NCBI RefSeq assembly: GCF_002262885.1
Contig: NZ_NKYF01000009.1
Coordinates: 124,001-188,000, forward strand
Reading direction: 5' to 3'
DNA: 64,000 bases
From: Pseudonocardia sp. MH-G8
GTDB lineage: Bacteria > Actinomycetota > Actinomycetes > Mycobacteriales > Pseudonocardiaceae
This document shows positions 15,975 through 24,165 of the stretch, piece by piece. The position numbers and the translations under genes were made by a program. Each line of letters starts with the position of its first letter. Within the stretch, counting starts at the first letter, position 1. The notes under the pieces were generated by a model. That model was given only the letters and a program-made list of their open reading frames with translations, did not search any database and was not told where the DNA came from.

Positions 15975-16396
15975 ACGCCGCCGGGAAGAGGGTCGTCGTC
16001 GAGGCCGACGGCGGCTCCCGCGGCAACCCCGGACCGGCCGGGTACGGCGCGGTCGTGCTCGATCCCGACACCGAGGAGGTGCTCGTCGAGCGGGCCGAGG
16101 CGCTGGGCGTCGTCACGAACAACGTGGCCGAGTACCAGGGCCTGCTCGCCGGGCTGCGCGCGGCGATCGAGCTCGGTGCCACCGAGGTGGACGTGCGGAT
16201 GGACTCGAAGCTGGTCGTCGAGCAGATGTCCGGGCGCTGGCAGGTCAAGCACCCGGCGATGAAACCGCTCGCACTCGAGGCGGGCCGGCTGATCCGCGAG
16301 ATCGGCACCGTGCGCTTCGAGTGGATCCCCCGACTGCGCAACTCGCGCGCCGACGCCCTCGCCAACCAGGCGATGGACGCCCAAGCAGCACTGTGA
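15971..16396 (+). CDS. rnhA: Ribonuclease HI
   Basis: A 141-residue RNase HI that cleaves the RNA strand of RNA-DNA hybrids. The four acidic catalytic residues are visible: Asp in VEADGGSRGNPGPAGYG, Glu in VAEYQGLLAGL, Asp in VRMDSKLVVEQM and Asp in NSRADALANQA. GTG 15971 overlaps the previous stop. In Mycobacterium the homologue is fused to a C-terminal histidine-phosphatase domain (Rv2228c). Here a stop separates the two, and the phosphatase restarts one base earlier at GTG 16393 in another frame. Confidence 0.92.
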   Translation: MNAAGKRVVVEADGGSRGNPGPAGYGAVVLDPDTEEVLVERAEALGVVTNNVAEYQGLLAGLRAAIELGATEVDVRMDSKLVVEQMSGRWQVKHPAMKPLALEAGRLIREIGTVRFEWIPRLRNSRADALANQAMDAQAAL

Positions 16397-17064
16397 CGAT
16401 CAAGGCAGCGACCCCGCCTGCGTCGGCGAGCTGGACCGGGCAGGTCGGCACCCCCACCCGCCTCCTGCTCCTGCGTCACGGGCAGACCGAGTTCTCGGTG
16501 CAGCGCCGCTACTCCGGGCGCGGCGACCCCGAGCTGACACCGCTCGGGCACGCGCAGGCGGCGGGCGCGGCTGCCCGGCTCGCCGGCGTACCGGGCATCA
16601 CCACCGTGCTCACCTCGCCCCTGCTGCGTGCGCGGCAGACGGCCGCCGCGGTCGCGGAGGCGACGGGCGCGCCGCTGCTCGTGCGGGAGCGGCTCGTCGA
16701 GACCGACTTCGGTGAGTGGGAGGGGCTGACGTTCCCCGAGGCCCGAGCCCGCGACCCGCAACTGCACGGGGAATGGCTGGGCTCCGAGGAGGTCGCCCCG
16801 CCGGGTGGCGAGAGCTTCGCGGCCGTCGGCAGGCGCGTCGAGGCCGAGCGCGCCGACCTCGTGCAGGAGCACCCGGGCGCCACCCTGGTGCTGGTCAGCC
16901 ACGTGACCCCGATCAAGATGCTGCTCCGTGACGCGCTGCAGGGCGGGCCCGGCGTGCTGTACCGGTTGCACCTGGACCTGGCGGCGCTGTCGATCGTCGA
17001 CTTCTACCCCGACGGCGGCGCGAGCGTCCGGCTCGTCAACGACACGAGCCACCACCCCGCGTAG
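16393..17064 (+). CDS. Histidine phosphatase family protein (CobC/phosphoglycerate mutase-like)
   Basis: A 223-residue histidine phosphatase. The phosphoacceptor is in LLLRHGQTEFSVQRRYSG (His at about residue 23), with an Arg in LLRARQTAAAV and a second His in LVSHVTPIKML. The GTG at 16393 overlaps the RNase HI stop, implying coupled translation. The linker before the domain is proline/alanine-rich, as in the fused mycobacterial protein. Members act as alpha-ribazole phosphatases (cobalamin) or general phosphomonoesterases; the cobC-like aminotransferase in the same ancestral neighbourhood makes the former attractive but unproven. Confidence 0.87.
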   Translation: MTIKAATPPASASWTGQVGTPTRLLLLRHGQTEFSVQRRYSGRGDPELTPLGHAQAAGAAARLAGVPGITTVLTSPLLRARQTAAAVAEATGAPLLVRERLVETDFGEWEGLTFPEARARDPQLHGEWLGSEEVAPPGGESFAAVGRRVEAERADLVQEHPGATLVLVSHVTPIKMLLRDALQGGPGVLYRLHLDLAALSIVDFYPDGGASVRLVNDTSHHPA

Positions 17065-17082
17065 TGCGTGCGTTCCCCACCT

Positions 17083-17149
17083 CATGATCGGCAAGTCGGC
17101 GCGTTCGCGGGTCGAATCCGCCCGTTGACGCGCCGAAGTACCGATCATG
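17083..17149. terminator. Nested inverted repeat between convergent genes
   Basis: Outer arms CATGATCGG / CCGATCATG (17083-17091, 17141-17149) and inner arms TCGGCGCGT / ACGCGCCGA (17096-17104, 17128-17136) form a long stem between the phosphatase and the minus-strand TPR gene. Confidence 0.6.
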
Positions 17150-17154
17150 GCCGC

Positions 17155-18249
17155 TCAAACGCCGTACCGCCGTGCGTCACGGGTGACCGGGTGGCCGAGG
17201 CCGAAGACCCGCTCCGCAACGGGCAGCAGCTCCCGGAACAGGGCCGCGGCCTCGTCGGGTCGGTCCATGTCGAGCAGCAGCTGCCCGAGGTTCGCCGTGG
17301 TGAACAGCGTGCCCTGGTGGTCGGGCCCGAGGAGGGCGCGGTGCTCGGCCAGTACCTCCCGGTAGAGGACCTCGGCCTCGTCGAGGCGACCGCGGTCGCG
17401 GACCAGCTTTGCGAGGTTGCTCCGGGCCACCAGGACGCCGGCGCTCCCCGGCCCCGACAGCCGCTCCTGGTCGGCGACGACGTCCCGCTGGTACCGCTCG
17501 GCGTCGGGGTCGTCGAGGTCCATCGCGACCTGCGCGAGCAGGGTGCGGACGTTCGTCGTGTGCACGTGATCGCGGCCGAGGACGCGTTCGGCGTCGGCGA
17601 GGGTCGCCTCGTAGACGGGGAGGGCCTCGTTCGGGTGGCCCGCGAGGCGCCACAGGTCGGCGAGCATGCCGCGTTCGTCCAGGACCTCGGCGGAGTCGCT
17701 GCCGAGCTCCCGCTCGACGTGGGCGAGCACGCCCTCCTGGTGCCGGGCCGCCTCCCGGTGCCGGTTCTGCTCGTCGAGGAACCGGACCAGGGCTCGGCGG
17801 AGCGCGACGACGTGCTGCGCCGGCGGGTCGGCAGCGCGCTCGTAGGCGTGGAGGGTGGCGTGGAAGAGCCCGTCCGCCTCGGCGTGCAGGCCCAGGTGGG
17901 CGAGGGCGCGGGCGAGGTGACCCTGCACGTCGAGGGTCGTCGGGTGCTCGCGGCCGAACACCTGCTCGCAGGGACCGAGCAGCGGCCGGAGCACCGCCTC
18001 GGCCTCGGCAGGCCGCCCGGCCGCCAGTTCGAGGACGCCGACGGTGTGCCCGGCGCGGAGCGTGTCGGGATGCCGGGGCCCGTGGACGCGGGTGCGGTCG
18101 GCGAGGGTGGCGCGCCAGTGCGCGACCATCTCGTCGACCTCGCCGCCGTCCGGCGTGATCGTGAAGGTCGTCCGGGTGACCTGGCCCTCCGGCGGATCAC
18201 CACCCGCCGGGGGCGTGGCGCGTCGCTTCCACCAGCGTTGCTTCGGCAA
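17155..18249 (-). CDS. Tetratricopeptide-repeat protein (kinesin-light-chain-like TPR)
   Basis: A 364-residue cytoplasmic protein built of about six 42-residue TPR units of the type found in NB-ARC/TPR proteins. The repeats read LG.DHP.TL....LA..L...GR..EA..L and recur, for example, in VHGPRHPDTLRAGHTV, FGREHPTTLDVQGHLA and LGPDHQGTLFTTANLG. There is no N-terminal STAND ATPase domain, so this is a stand-alone repeat scaffold. A preceding short basic segment carries WWKRR. The partner is unknown. Confidence 0.8.
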   Translation of the reverse strand: MPKQRWWKRRATPPAGGDPPEGQVTRTTFTITPDGGEVDEMVAHWRATLADRTRVHGPRHPDTLRAGHTVGVLELAAGRPAEAEAVLRPLLGPCEQVFGREHPTTLDVQGHLARALAHLGLHAEADGLFHATLHAYERAADPPAQHVVALRRALVRFLDEQNRHREAARHQEGVLAHVERELGSDSAEVLDERGMLADLWRLAGHPNEALPVYEATLADAERVLGRDHVHTTNVRTLLAQVAMDLDDPDAERYQRDVVADQERLSGPGSAGVLVARSNLAKLVRDRGRLDEAEVLYREVLAEHRALLGPDHQGTLFTTANLGQLLLDMDRPDEAAALFRELLPVAERVFGLGHPVTRDARRYGV

Positions 18250-18336
18250 CCGTGCCCCCCGGAGGTGATCCCCTCGCCACGCTAGCGGTGCGCACGCGCG
18301 GTGACCAGTGGTGATCGGAGCGCTGCTCGCTGTGCC

Positions 18337-19134
18337 TCAGGTGCCCGCGAGCAGCAGGTACACCCCGACGGTCAGGCCGAGCAGGACCACGGCCCAGCGC
18401 AGCACGGACTCGGGGGAGCGGCGGGCCACCTTCGCGCCGACGTAGCCGCCGATGAGGGTGGTGGGCGCCAGCACGGCCACCGCCAACCAGTCGACGGGCG
18501 CGCCGATCGCGAAGTAGACCACCGTCACCGACGCCACCACGAGCGACAGCAGCCCCTTGAGGGCGTTGAGACGCACGAGGCGGTCGTGGGCGAACAGCGA
18601 CAGCGTGGCGATGAGGATGACCCCGAGCGCCCCTCCGAAGTACCCGCCGTACACCGAGGCGAGGAACACGCTCGGCAGCAGGGTCACCAGCCGGTCCGGC
18701 GCTCCCGGGGTCGGCGCGGTCCACCGCCGGACCAGGGGCTGCAGGGCGAACAACGCGCTCGCGAGCAGGACGAGCACGGGTACGACCGCGTCGAACACGG
18801 CCGTGGGCAGCACCAGCAGCAGCGTGCAGCCGATCGCCGACCCGACCGCCGCCACGACCGACGTGAGGATCATGCGCCGGCGCTGCCCGCGCAGGTCCTG
18901 CCGTGCACCCGCGACGATGCCGAGGTAGCCGGGCCACTGCGCGATGGAGTTGGTGACGTTGGCGCTGAGCGGGGGCAGGCCGACCGCGAGCAGGGACGGG
19001 AACACCAGCAGCGAGCCACCGCCGGCAGCCGCGTTCACCGCACCCGCCACCAGGCCCGCGACGAGCAGGAACGCCAGCGAGCCCGGCGACGCATCGATCA
19101 CGGGGTTCCACGGTAGTTGGGCCGAACGCCGCAT
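18337..19134 (-). CDS. TauE/SafE family sulfite exporter-like permease
   Basis: An integral membrane protein of about 265 residues with eight or so hydrophobic segments and the family signature GLVAGAVNAAAGGGSLLVFPSLLAVGLPPLSANVTNS near the N-terminus. That motif is repeated as a related half at GGYFGGALGVILIATLSLF. Members move sulfite, sulfoacetate or other small organosulfur anions. The start is uncertain: ATG 19134 gives the usual length, GTG 19101 is possible, and a longer frame runs to 19176. It is divergent from the small zinc-ribbon gene. Confidence 0.85.
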   Translation of the reverse strand: MRRSAQLPWNPVIDASPGSLAFLLVAGLVAGAVNAAAGGGSLLVFPSLLAVGLPPLSANVTNSIAQWPGYLGIVAGARQDLRGQRRRMILTSVVAAVGSAIGCTLLLVLPTAVFDAVVPVLVLLASALFALQPLVRRWTAPTPGAPDRLVTLLPSVFLASVYGGYFGGALGVILIATLSLFAHDRLVRLNALKGLLSLVVASVTVVYFAIGAPVDWLAVAVLAPTTLIGGYVGAKVARRSPESVLRWAVVLLGLTVGVYLLLAGT

Positions 19135-19200
19135 CCGCCGGCACGCGGCGCGCGTCACGCGTGGGGAGCGCGACACCCGTCGGGGGCGCAGGATGGAGCG

Positions 19201-19350
19201 GTGACCGACGACGGTGAGGGTGGCGACCCGGTGTGCTGGCTCGGCGCACTGTGCCCCGAGTGCGGGGCGATGCCCAGCGAGGGAACGGACCGGTGCTGGC
19301 GCTGCGGCGCGCAGCGCTGCGACGAACGGCCGAGCGGGGATGCAACCTGA
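19201..19350 (+). CDS. Small zinc-ribbon protein (49 aa)
   Basis: A 49-residue protein with a GTG start preceded by AGGATGGAG. It has six cysteines, including CPEC and CWRC, spaced 13 residues apart as in a zinc ribbon. The remainder is acidic and unstructured. Small proteins of this form occur in actinomycetes, but no function is known. It precedes the secreted protein by about 60 bp and may share its promoter. Confidence 0.6.
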   Translation: MTDDGEGGDPVCWLGALCPECGAMPSEGTDRCWRCGAQRCDERPSGDAT

Positions 19351-19408
19351 GAGGCGTCCGCAACGTCCTCAGGTGTGTGGCACAGCCCACGCTTCCGAGG
19401 AGGTCGCC

Positions 19409-19987
19409 GTGTCCCGAACGATCCGTCGTCTGTTGACCACGATGCTCGCGTGCACCGCTGTCACCCTTCCCGTCGCCGCGGTGTCTCCCGCGACCTCGGT
19501 CCCGGCGGCGGCCACCCAGTGCGACACCACCTCGTGGGGGAGCACCGTCGAGCGCGTCGACGAGATGGGACGCGCCCCGCTCACCACCGTCCGGACCGGG
19601 CGGCACGACTGCTTCGACCGCGTCGTGTACTCCCTCGCCGGGCCCGCGGCCGGGTACTACGTGGAGTACGTCGACCAGGTCACCCAGGACGGCTCCGGCA
19701 CCGTGATCCCGGTGCCCGGCGACGCCCGGCTGCTGGTGCGGCTGCACCACCCGGCCCACGACGACGCCGGCGCGCCGACCCTCGTCCCGCCCGCGACCGC
19801 GGGCCAACCGGTAGCCGACGTCACCGGCTACCCGACGCTGCGCTCGGTCGTCTTCGCCGGCAGCTTCGAGGGCGACACGGTCCTGGGGGTCGGGGTGCGG
19901 GCGCGCCTGCCCTTCCGCGTCCTCGTCCTGGACGGACCCGACGGCGGCGGTCGTCTGGTCGTCGACGTGGCGCACAGCTGGTCGTGA
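19409..19987 (+). CDS. Secreted AMIN-like domain protein
   Basis: A 192-residue exported protein. GTG 19409 follows GAGGAGG. The N-terminus has an RTIRR positive patch, a hydrophobic core and an Ala-x-Ala site (about VPAAATQ), so a Sec signal peptide cut near residue 33 is likely. The mature part starts with CDTTSWGS and contains TVRTGRHDCFDRVVYSLAG...GYYVEYV. That is the pattern of the actinobacterial AMIN-like domain, with two cysteines probably forming a disulfide. AMIN domains bind cell-wall components; the role here is inferred only from that. Confidence 0.78.
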   Translation: MSRTIRRLLTTMLACTAVTLPVAAVSPATSVPAAATQCDTTSWGSTVERVDEMGRAPLTTVRTGRHDCFDRVVYSLAGPAAGYYVEYVDQVTQDGSGTVIPVPGDARLLVRLHHPAHDDAGAPTLVPPATAGQPVADVTGYPTLRSVVFAGSFEGDTVLGVGVRARLPFRVLVLDGPDGGGRLVVDVAHSWS

Positions 19988-20002
19988 TCCCCTACGCGTA
20001 GA

Positions 20003-20426
20003 CTGCCTGGGCGGACGAGCTGGCCGGGCGACCGCGTCGACGATCTTCGGATCGCCGCCGAGGAAAGTCCGGACTCCGCAGGGCAGGGTGGTTGTCAACG
20101 GCAACCCGGGGCGACCCGCGGGAAAGTGCCACAGAGAACAAACCGCCCCGTACACATGTGCGGGGTAAGGGTGAAACGGTGGTGTAAGAGACCACCAGCA
20201 CCCCGGGTGACCGGGGTGGCTCGGTAAACCCCACCCGGAGCAAGGTCAAGAGGTTCCCGTCCGCGGGAGCTGCGCAGGCGTTCGAGGGCGGCCCGTCCGA
20301 GTCTGCGGGTAGACCGCTCGAGCCTGCCGGTGACGGCAGGCCTAGATGGATGGTCGCCGAACGGTGCGCCGCGAGGCGCCCGGGAACAGGATCCGGCTTA
20401 CAGGCCAGCTCGTCCGCCCCAGGCTG
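20003..20426 (+). ncRNA. rnpB: RNase P RNA (class A)
   Basis: The catalytic RNA of tRNA 5' processing. The universal CR-I block GAGGAAAGTCCGGACTCC is at about 20059, followed by ACAGAGA and a 3' CR-V-like block GAACAGGATCCGGCTTACAG near 20385. The 5' end TGCCTGGGCGGACGAGCTGGCC and the 3' end GGCCAGCTCGTCCGCCCCAGGC are complementary, closing helix P1/P2; these positions set the boundaries to within a few bases. Length, about 424 nt, fits actinobacterial rnpB. Confidence 0.93.
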
Positions 20427-20468
20427 CCGGAAGCGGTCGAGACCGGCGCACTCCGCACACCCAGCATC

Positions 20469-20500
20469 CACTTCGCACAAGCCGGGGCTTGTGCGAAGTG
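20469..20500. terminator. Perfect 15-bp hairpin after rnpB
   Basis: CACTTCGCACAAGCC (20469-20483) pairs perfectly with GGCTTGTGCGAAGTG (20486-20500) around two bases. Another TGTGCGAAGTC follows at 20510. It lies between rnpB and the convergent flavoprotein gene and is probably the terminator, though without a T-run. Confidence 0.6.
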
Positions 20501-20579
20501 ACCACAGGATGTGCGAAGTCGCGGTGATCTCAGTATGTGGGCTCCCTGTCCCGGGTTCGGTCGGCCCGGGCTGCGTTCG

Positions 20580-21704
20580 TCAAGCTGCGCCGGCTGGCTG
20601 CCGCTCGCAGCATCGCGCGGCCGGCAGCGCGGACCCGTTCCGCAGCAACCGCCTCACGACGTAGCCGGCGTCGCGCCCGACCCCGCGCAGGGTCGCGGAG
20701 GCGAGGCTGCGCTGCCATTCCAGGCCGACGTAACCGAGGCCGGGGTGCGAGGTCGACAGGCCGCGGACCTGGAGCGGCAGGCCGTGTTCGTCGAGGGCGC
20801 CGAGGTCGGTGAGGTAGGGCAGGTCCGGGCGGTAGCCGGTGGCGAGCAGGACGGTGTCGACCTGCTCGGCGCGCCCGTCGGGCCAGGTGAGGCTGGTGCC
20901 GTCGATGTCGGTGAACAGCGGCATGCGCGCGGGTCGGCCGTTGTCGATCGCGGCACGGTAGGTGCCGTCGTCGACGACCGGCACGGTCGGCGTGGCGCGC
21001 AGGTAGGGGCCGATGGGCAGGTGGTCGACGCCGAGCGTGGTGGACCACCAGTGCATGTCGCGGCCGAGGATGACCTGCGGCGCGTACGTCACGGGGGCGC
21101 GGGTGGCGAGGGTGACCCGGGCGTGGCGGGCGAGTTCGACGCCGATCTGGGCGGCGGAGTTCCCGGCGCCGACGATCACCACGTGCCGGCCGGCGAACTG
21201 CTCCGGGGCGCGGTAGTCGCTGACGTGCACGACCTGGCCGGTGAAGGCGTCGAGGCCGGGCAGGGTGGGCCGGTGCGGATTGCCGAAACCGCCGGTCGCG
21301 GCGATGACCAGCGGTGTGGCCAGGATCTGGTCGCCGGTGTCGACCAGGTAGCCGCCGTCGCCGGTGCGGATGGTGTGGACCCGCTGGCCGGTGCGGATGT
21401 CGGCGTCGAGGTGGGTGGCGTAGCGGCGCAGGTGGTCGACGACCTCGTCGCGGTGGGGGTAGCGGTCGGGATCCCCGGGGAACGGCAGGCCGGGCAGGGA
21501 GCTGTATCGGGCGGGGGAGAACAGGGTGAGGCTGTCGTAGTAGTGCGGCCAGGACCCGACGGGTTCGGGCCCGGCTTCGAGCACGACCGGTGCGAGCCCG
21601 GCGCGGCGCAGCGCGTGCGCGGCGGCGAGCCCCGACTGGCCGGCGCCGACGACGATCGCGTCGCACGAGCTGGTCGGGTGGTTCGGGTGGGCGGGGCTGG
21701 ACAT
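20580..21704 (-). CDS. FAD/NADPH-dependent monooxygenase, ArsO-like
   Basis: A 374-residue flavoprotein. The FAD motif is AIVVGAGQSGLAAAHALRRAG (residues about 16-36), the NADPH motif is VVIVGAGNSAAQIGVELA (about 170), and the C-terminal ATGYRPDLPYL is the family's third motif. It belongs to the flavin-containing monooxygenase / thioredoxin-reductase-like group found in actinobacterial ars clusters and called ArsO. ATG 21704 follows GAGGTG. It is co-directional with the arsR-arsN1 fusion 97 bp upstream. The exact arsenical substrate is unknown. Confidence 0.75.
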   Translation of the reverse strand: MSSPAHPNHPTSSCDAIVVGAGQSGLAAAHALRRAGLAPVVLEAGPEPVGSWPHYYDSLTLFSPARYSSLPGLPFPGDPDRYPHRDEVVDHLRRYATHLDADIRTGQRVHTIRTGDGGYLVDTGDQILATPLVIAATGGFGNPHRPTLPGLDAFTGQVVHVSDYRAPEQFAGRHVVIVGAGNSAAQIGVELARHARVTLATRAPVTYAPQVILGRDMHWWSTTLGVDHLPIGPYLRATPTVPVVDDGTYRAAIDNGRPARMPLFTDIDGTSLTWPDGRAEQVDTVLLATGYRPDLPYLTDLGALDEHGLPLQVRGLSTSHPGLGYVGLEWQRSLASATLRGVGRDAGYVVRRLLRNGSALPAARCCERQPAGAA

Positions 21705-21800
21705 GGGCACCTCGAGAGGACGGTCCTCGCTGGGGAGGAACGCGGGCAGGGGTGGGCGACCGCCGGCGGTGGGGGCTACCGGCGGTGGGGTGTGCGGGAG

Positions 21801-22697
21801 TCAGTCGGGGTCGGCGGCGGTGCGGCGCTCGAGGAAGACGGTGTCGCGCCAGACGCCGTGGTGGCGGCCGATGCGTTCGCGCAGGCCGAGGGTGCGGTAG
21901 CCCGCGGACTGGTGCAGCGCGATCGAGGCCCGGTTCTCAGGGAAGATCGCCGTCTGCAGGGTCCACAGGCCGGCGGCGTCGGCGGCGGTGACCTGTTTGT
22001 GGATCAGTGCCTTGCCGATCCCGCGGCCGCGCACGCCCTCGGCGACGTAGATCGACGATTCGGCGACCCCGGCGTAGACCGGGCGGGTGGACACGGGAGC
22101 CAGCGCGGCCCAGCCGACGACCTGACCGTCGAGCTCGGCGACCCAGCGGTGCTCCGGCAACCACTTGCGGTCGAGCTCGCGCCGCTCGGGGACCTCGGTC
22201 TCGAAGGTGGCGTTGCCGGTGGCGATGCCCTCGGCGTAGATCCGCCGGACCGCCGCCCAGTCGCCGCCTTCCAGCGGGCGCACGGTGACGTCGACGGGCA
22301 GGTCGGTGGGGCAGCACGGGCGTGGGCCGAGCATTCCCATCACGGCGTCGGCGGCGTGCGGGAGCCCGGTGCAGCAGGCCGGGTTGACCGACACCAGCGT
22401 GGCGGTCTTCTCCTTGCGCATCGTCACGAACCCGACGTCGGCGAGCTTGCGCAGGTGGTGGCTGCAGGTGGACTGGGAGATGCCGAGCTGTTCGGTCAGC
22501 TCCCCGACCGTGACCTCACGCCCCGCCACCGCGACCGCGTGCAGCAGGCGAACCCGCGTCGGCTCGGCCAGGCAGGCGAACCACTCCGCGTAGGTCGCCG
22601 CGTCGGCGGGGGCGAGCTGGGGCGTCGGGACGGACACGTCGGTCAGCGCCAGTGCATCCGACAGCGATGGCCCGGAGGTGGCCGCGGTGGTGCTCAT
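21801..22697 (-). CDS. ArsR repressor fused to ArsN1-type GNAT acetyltransferase
   Basis: A 298-residue two-domain protein. Residues about 30-105 are an ArsR winged helix (FACLAEPTRVRLLHAV; recognition helix ISQSTCSHHLRKL). They are followed by two cysteine pairs, NPACC (108-109) and RPCC (128-129), placed as a C-terminal As(III) site. Residues about 137-290 are a GNAT domain of the phosphinothricin/arsinothricin N-acetyltransferase type, with FETEVPE, SIYVAEGVRGRGIGKALI (acetyl-CoA loop) and HQSAGYR. ArsN1 acetylates the antibiotic arsinothricin. Fusion to the repressor would place sensor and resistance enzyme in one chain. It is divergent from the flavoprotein at 22803. Confidence 0.85.
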   Translation of the reverse strand: MSTTAATSGPSLSDALALTDVSVPTPQLAPADAATYAEWFACLAEPTRVRLLHAVAVAGREVTVGELTEQLGISQSTCSHHLRKLADVGFVTMRKEKTATLVSVNPACCTGLPHAADAVMGMLGPRPCCPTDLPVDVTVRPLEGGDWAAVRRIYAEGIATGNATFETEVPERRELDRKWLPEHRWVAELDGQVVGWAALAPVSTRPVYAGVAESSIYVAEGVRGRGIGKALIHKQVTAADAAGLWTLQTAIFPENRASIALHQSAGYRTLGLRERIGRHHGVWRDTVFLERRTAADPD

Positions 22698-22706
22698 GGC
22701 GACCAG

Positions 22707-22790
22707 TATCGACCTGGATCGATGGTTGCGTCAATCGAGCACCGTCGATACAGTTCGGCCCAATACATCGGCAGGCATCGATGGAGTGGT
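22707..22790. promoter_or_regulatory. Divergent promoter region with repeated ATCGA half-sites
   Basis: The 105-bp gap between the ArsR fusion and the flavoprotein contains several TCGAT/ATCGA words, among them GGATCGATGG, TCAATCGAG, CGTCGATAC and GCATCGATGG. They are the best candidates for operators of the fused repressor. The exact site is not resolved. Confidence 0.4.
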
Positions 22791-22802
22791 GGAGGAACCG
22801 GG

Positions 22803-24155
22803 ATGAGCGACGACGAGCAGCGGACCGGACTGCCGGTGGTGGTGGTCGGAGCGGGACCGGTCGGCCTGGCCGCGGCGGCGCACCTGCTCGACCGCGGACT
22901 GGAGCCGCTGGTCCTGGAGGCCGGCGAGCAGGCCGGGGCTCACGTCCGGGAGTGGCACAACGTGCGGCTGTTCTCCCGCTGGGGCGAGGTGATCGACCCG
23001 GTGGGGGAGAAGCTGCTCGCACCGACCGGGTGGACGCCTCCGGACCCGGACACCTACGCCACCGGGCAGGAGTGGGCGCAGCGCTACCTGCAGCCGCTGG
23101 CCGAGGTCCTCGGGGCGCGGGTGCGGTTCGGTGCCCGGGTGATCGGGGTGGCGCGGCGCGGGCGGGATCGGGTGGTCGACGCCGGCCGCGAGACGGAGCC
23201 GTTGACCGTCCACGTGCAGACCGTCGACGGCGAGGAGCGGATCCTCGCGCGCGCGGTGGTCGACGCGTCCGGGACGTGGGCGTCGCCCAACCCGCTGGGC
23301 GGTGACGGGCTCCCGGCGATCGGGGAACGGGCAGCGGCCGGCCGGATCGCCTACCAGGTGCCGGACCTGACCGACCCGGACGTGCGGGCCCGCTACGCCG
23401 GCCGGCGGATCGCGGTGGCCGGTAGCGGGCACTCGGCCCTGACGGCGCTGGTCGCGTTCGCCGAGCTCGCCGGCACCGAGCCGGGCACCCACGTGGACTG
23501 GCTGCTGCGGCGCGGGCAGGTCGGGGACACCTTCGGCGGCGGGGATGGCGACCAGCTGCCCGCCCGCGGCGCCCTCGGCACGCGCGCCGCCGCCGCCGTC
23601 GAGGCCGGCCACATCACGACGGTGACCGGGTTCCGCACTGCGGCGGTCGAGCAGACCGGCGACGGCGTGGTGCTGGAATCGCTCGACGGGCGTCGGCTCC
23701 CGCCGGTCGACGAGGTCGTGGTGCTCACCGGGTTCCGCCCGGACCTGTCGTGGTTGTCAGAGGTCCGGCTGGACCTGGACCCGACCTTGCAGGCCGCCCG
23801 CGCACTGGCCCCGCTGATCGACCCGAACGTGCATTCGTGCGGCACCGTCTACCCGCACGGCGCCACGGAGCTCGCGCAGCCCGAGCCGGGCGTGTTCCTG
23901 GTCGGCATGAAGTCCTACGGGCGTGCCCCGACGTTCCTGGCGATGACGGGCTACGAGCAGGTCCGCTCCGTTGCCGCCGCGCTCGCCGGCGACCACGAGG
24001 CCGCCGGGCGGGTCGAACTGGTGCTGCCCGACACCGGGGTCTGCGGGGGCGCCGGGCTGTTCGACGACCCCGACCCCACGGCGAGCGGGGGCGGATGCTG
24101 CGGGCCGGCCGAACCCGTAGCGGTGACGGTCGGCGCGGTGGGCCTCGACCGTTGA
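22803..24155 (+). CDS. FAD-dependent oxidoreductase of arsenic cluster
   Basis: A 450-residue flavoprotein with an N-terminal FAD site VVVVGAGPVGLAAAAHLLDRG (about residues 13-33), a second dinucleotide motif IAVAGSGHSALTALVAF (about 201) and VLTGFRPDLSWL. The C-terminus ends in a cysteine tail with VCGGAGLF and GGGCCGPAE. Those cysteines recall metal-binding tails and fit an arsenic role. The start ATG 22803 lies close to GAGGAACCGGG. It is the first gene of the plus-strand ars operon. Related proteins are common in actinobacterial ars clusters, but the reaction is not established. Confidence 0.75.
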   Translation: MSDDEQRTGLPVVVVGAGPVGLAAAAHLLDRGLEPLVLEAGEQAGAHVREWHNVRLFSRWGEVIDPVGEKLLAPTGWTPPDPDTYATGQEWAQRYLQPLAEVLGARVRFGARVIGVARRGRDRVVDAGRETEPLTVHVQTVDGEERILARAVVDASGTWASPNPLGGDGLPAIGERAAAGRIAYQVPDLTDPDVRARYAGRRIAVAGSGHSALTALVAFAELAGTEPGTHVDWLLRRGQVGDTFGGGDGDQLPARGALGTRAAAAVEAGHITTVTGFRTAAVEQTGDGVVLESLDGRRLPPVDEVVVLTGFRPDLSWLSEVRLDLDPTLQAARALAPLIDPNVHSCGTVYPHGATELAQPEPGVFLVGMKSYGRAPTFLAMTGYEQVRSVAAALAGDHEAAGRVELVLPDTGVCGGAGLFDDPDPTASGGGCCGPAEPVAVTVGAVGLDR

Positions 24156-24165
24156 TCTGCTGTCG

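Noticed and set aside
20511..22802. Upstream extension of the 22803 flavoprotein frame
   Set aside because: It is antisense to the ArsO-like and ArsR-ArsN1 genes; the FAD motif begins only after ATG 22803.
22803..24155. Thioredoxin reductase
   Set aside because: There is no CxxC redox motif between the dinucleotide domains; cysteines are only in the C-terminal tail.
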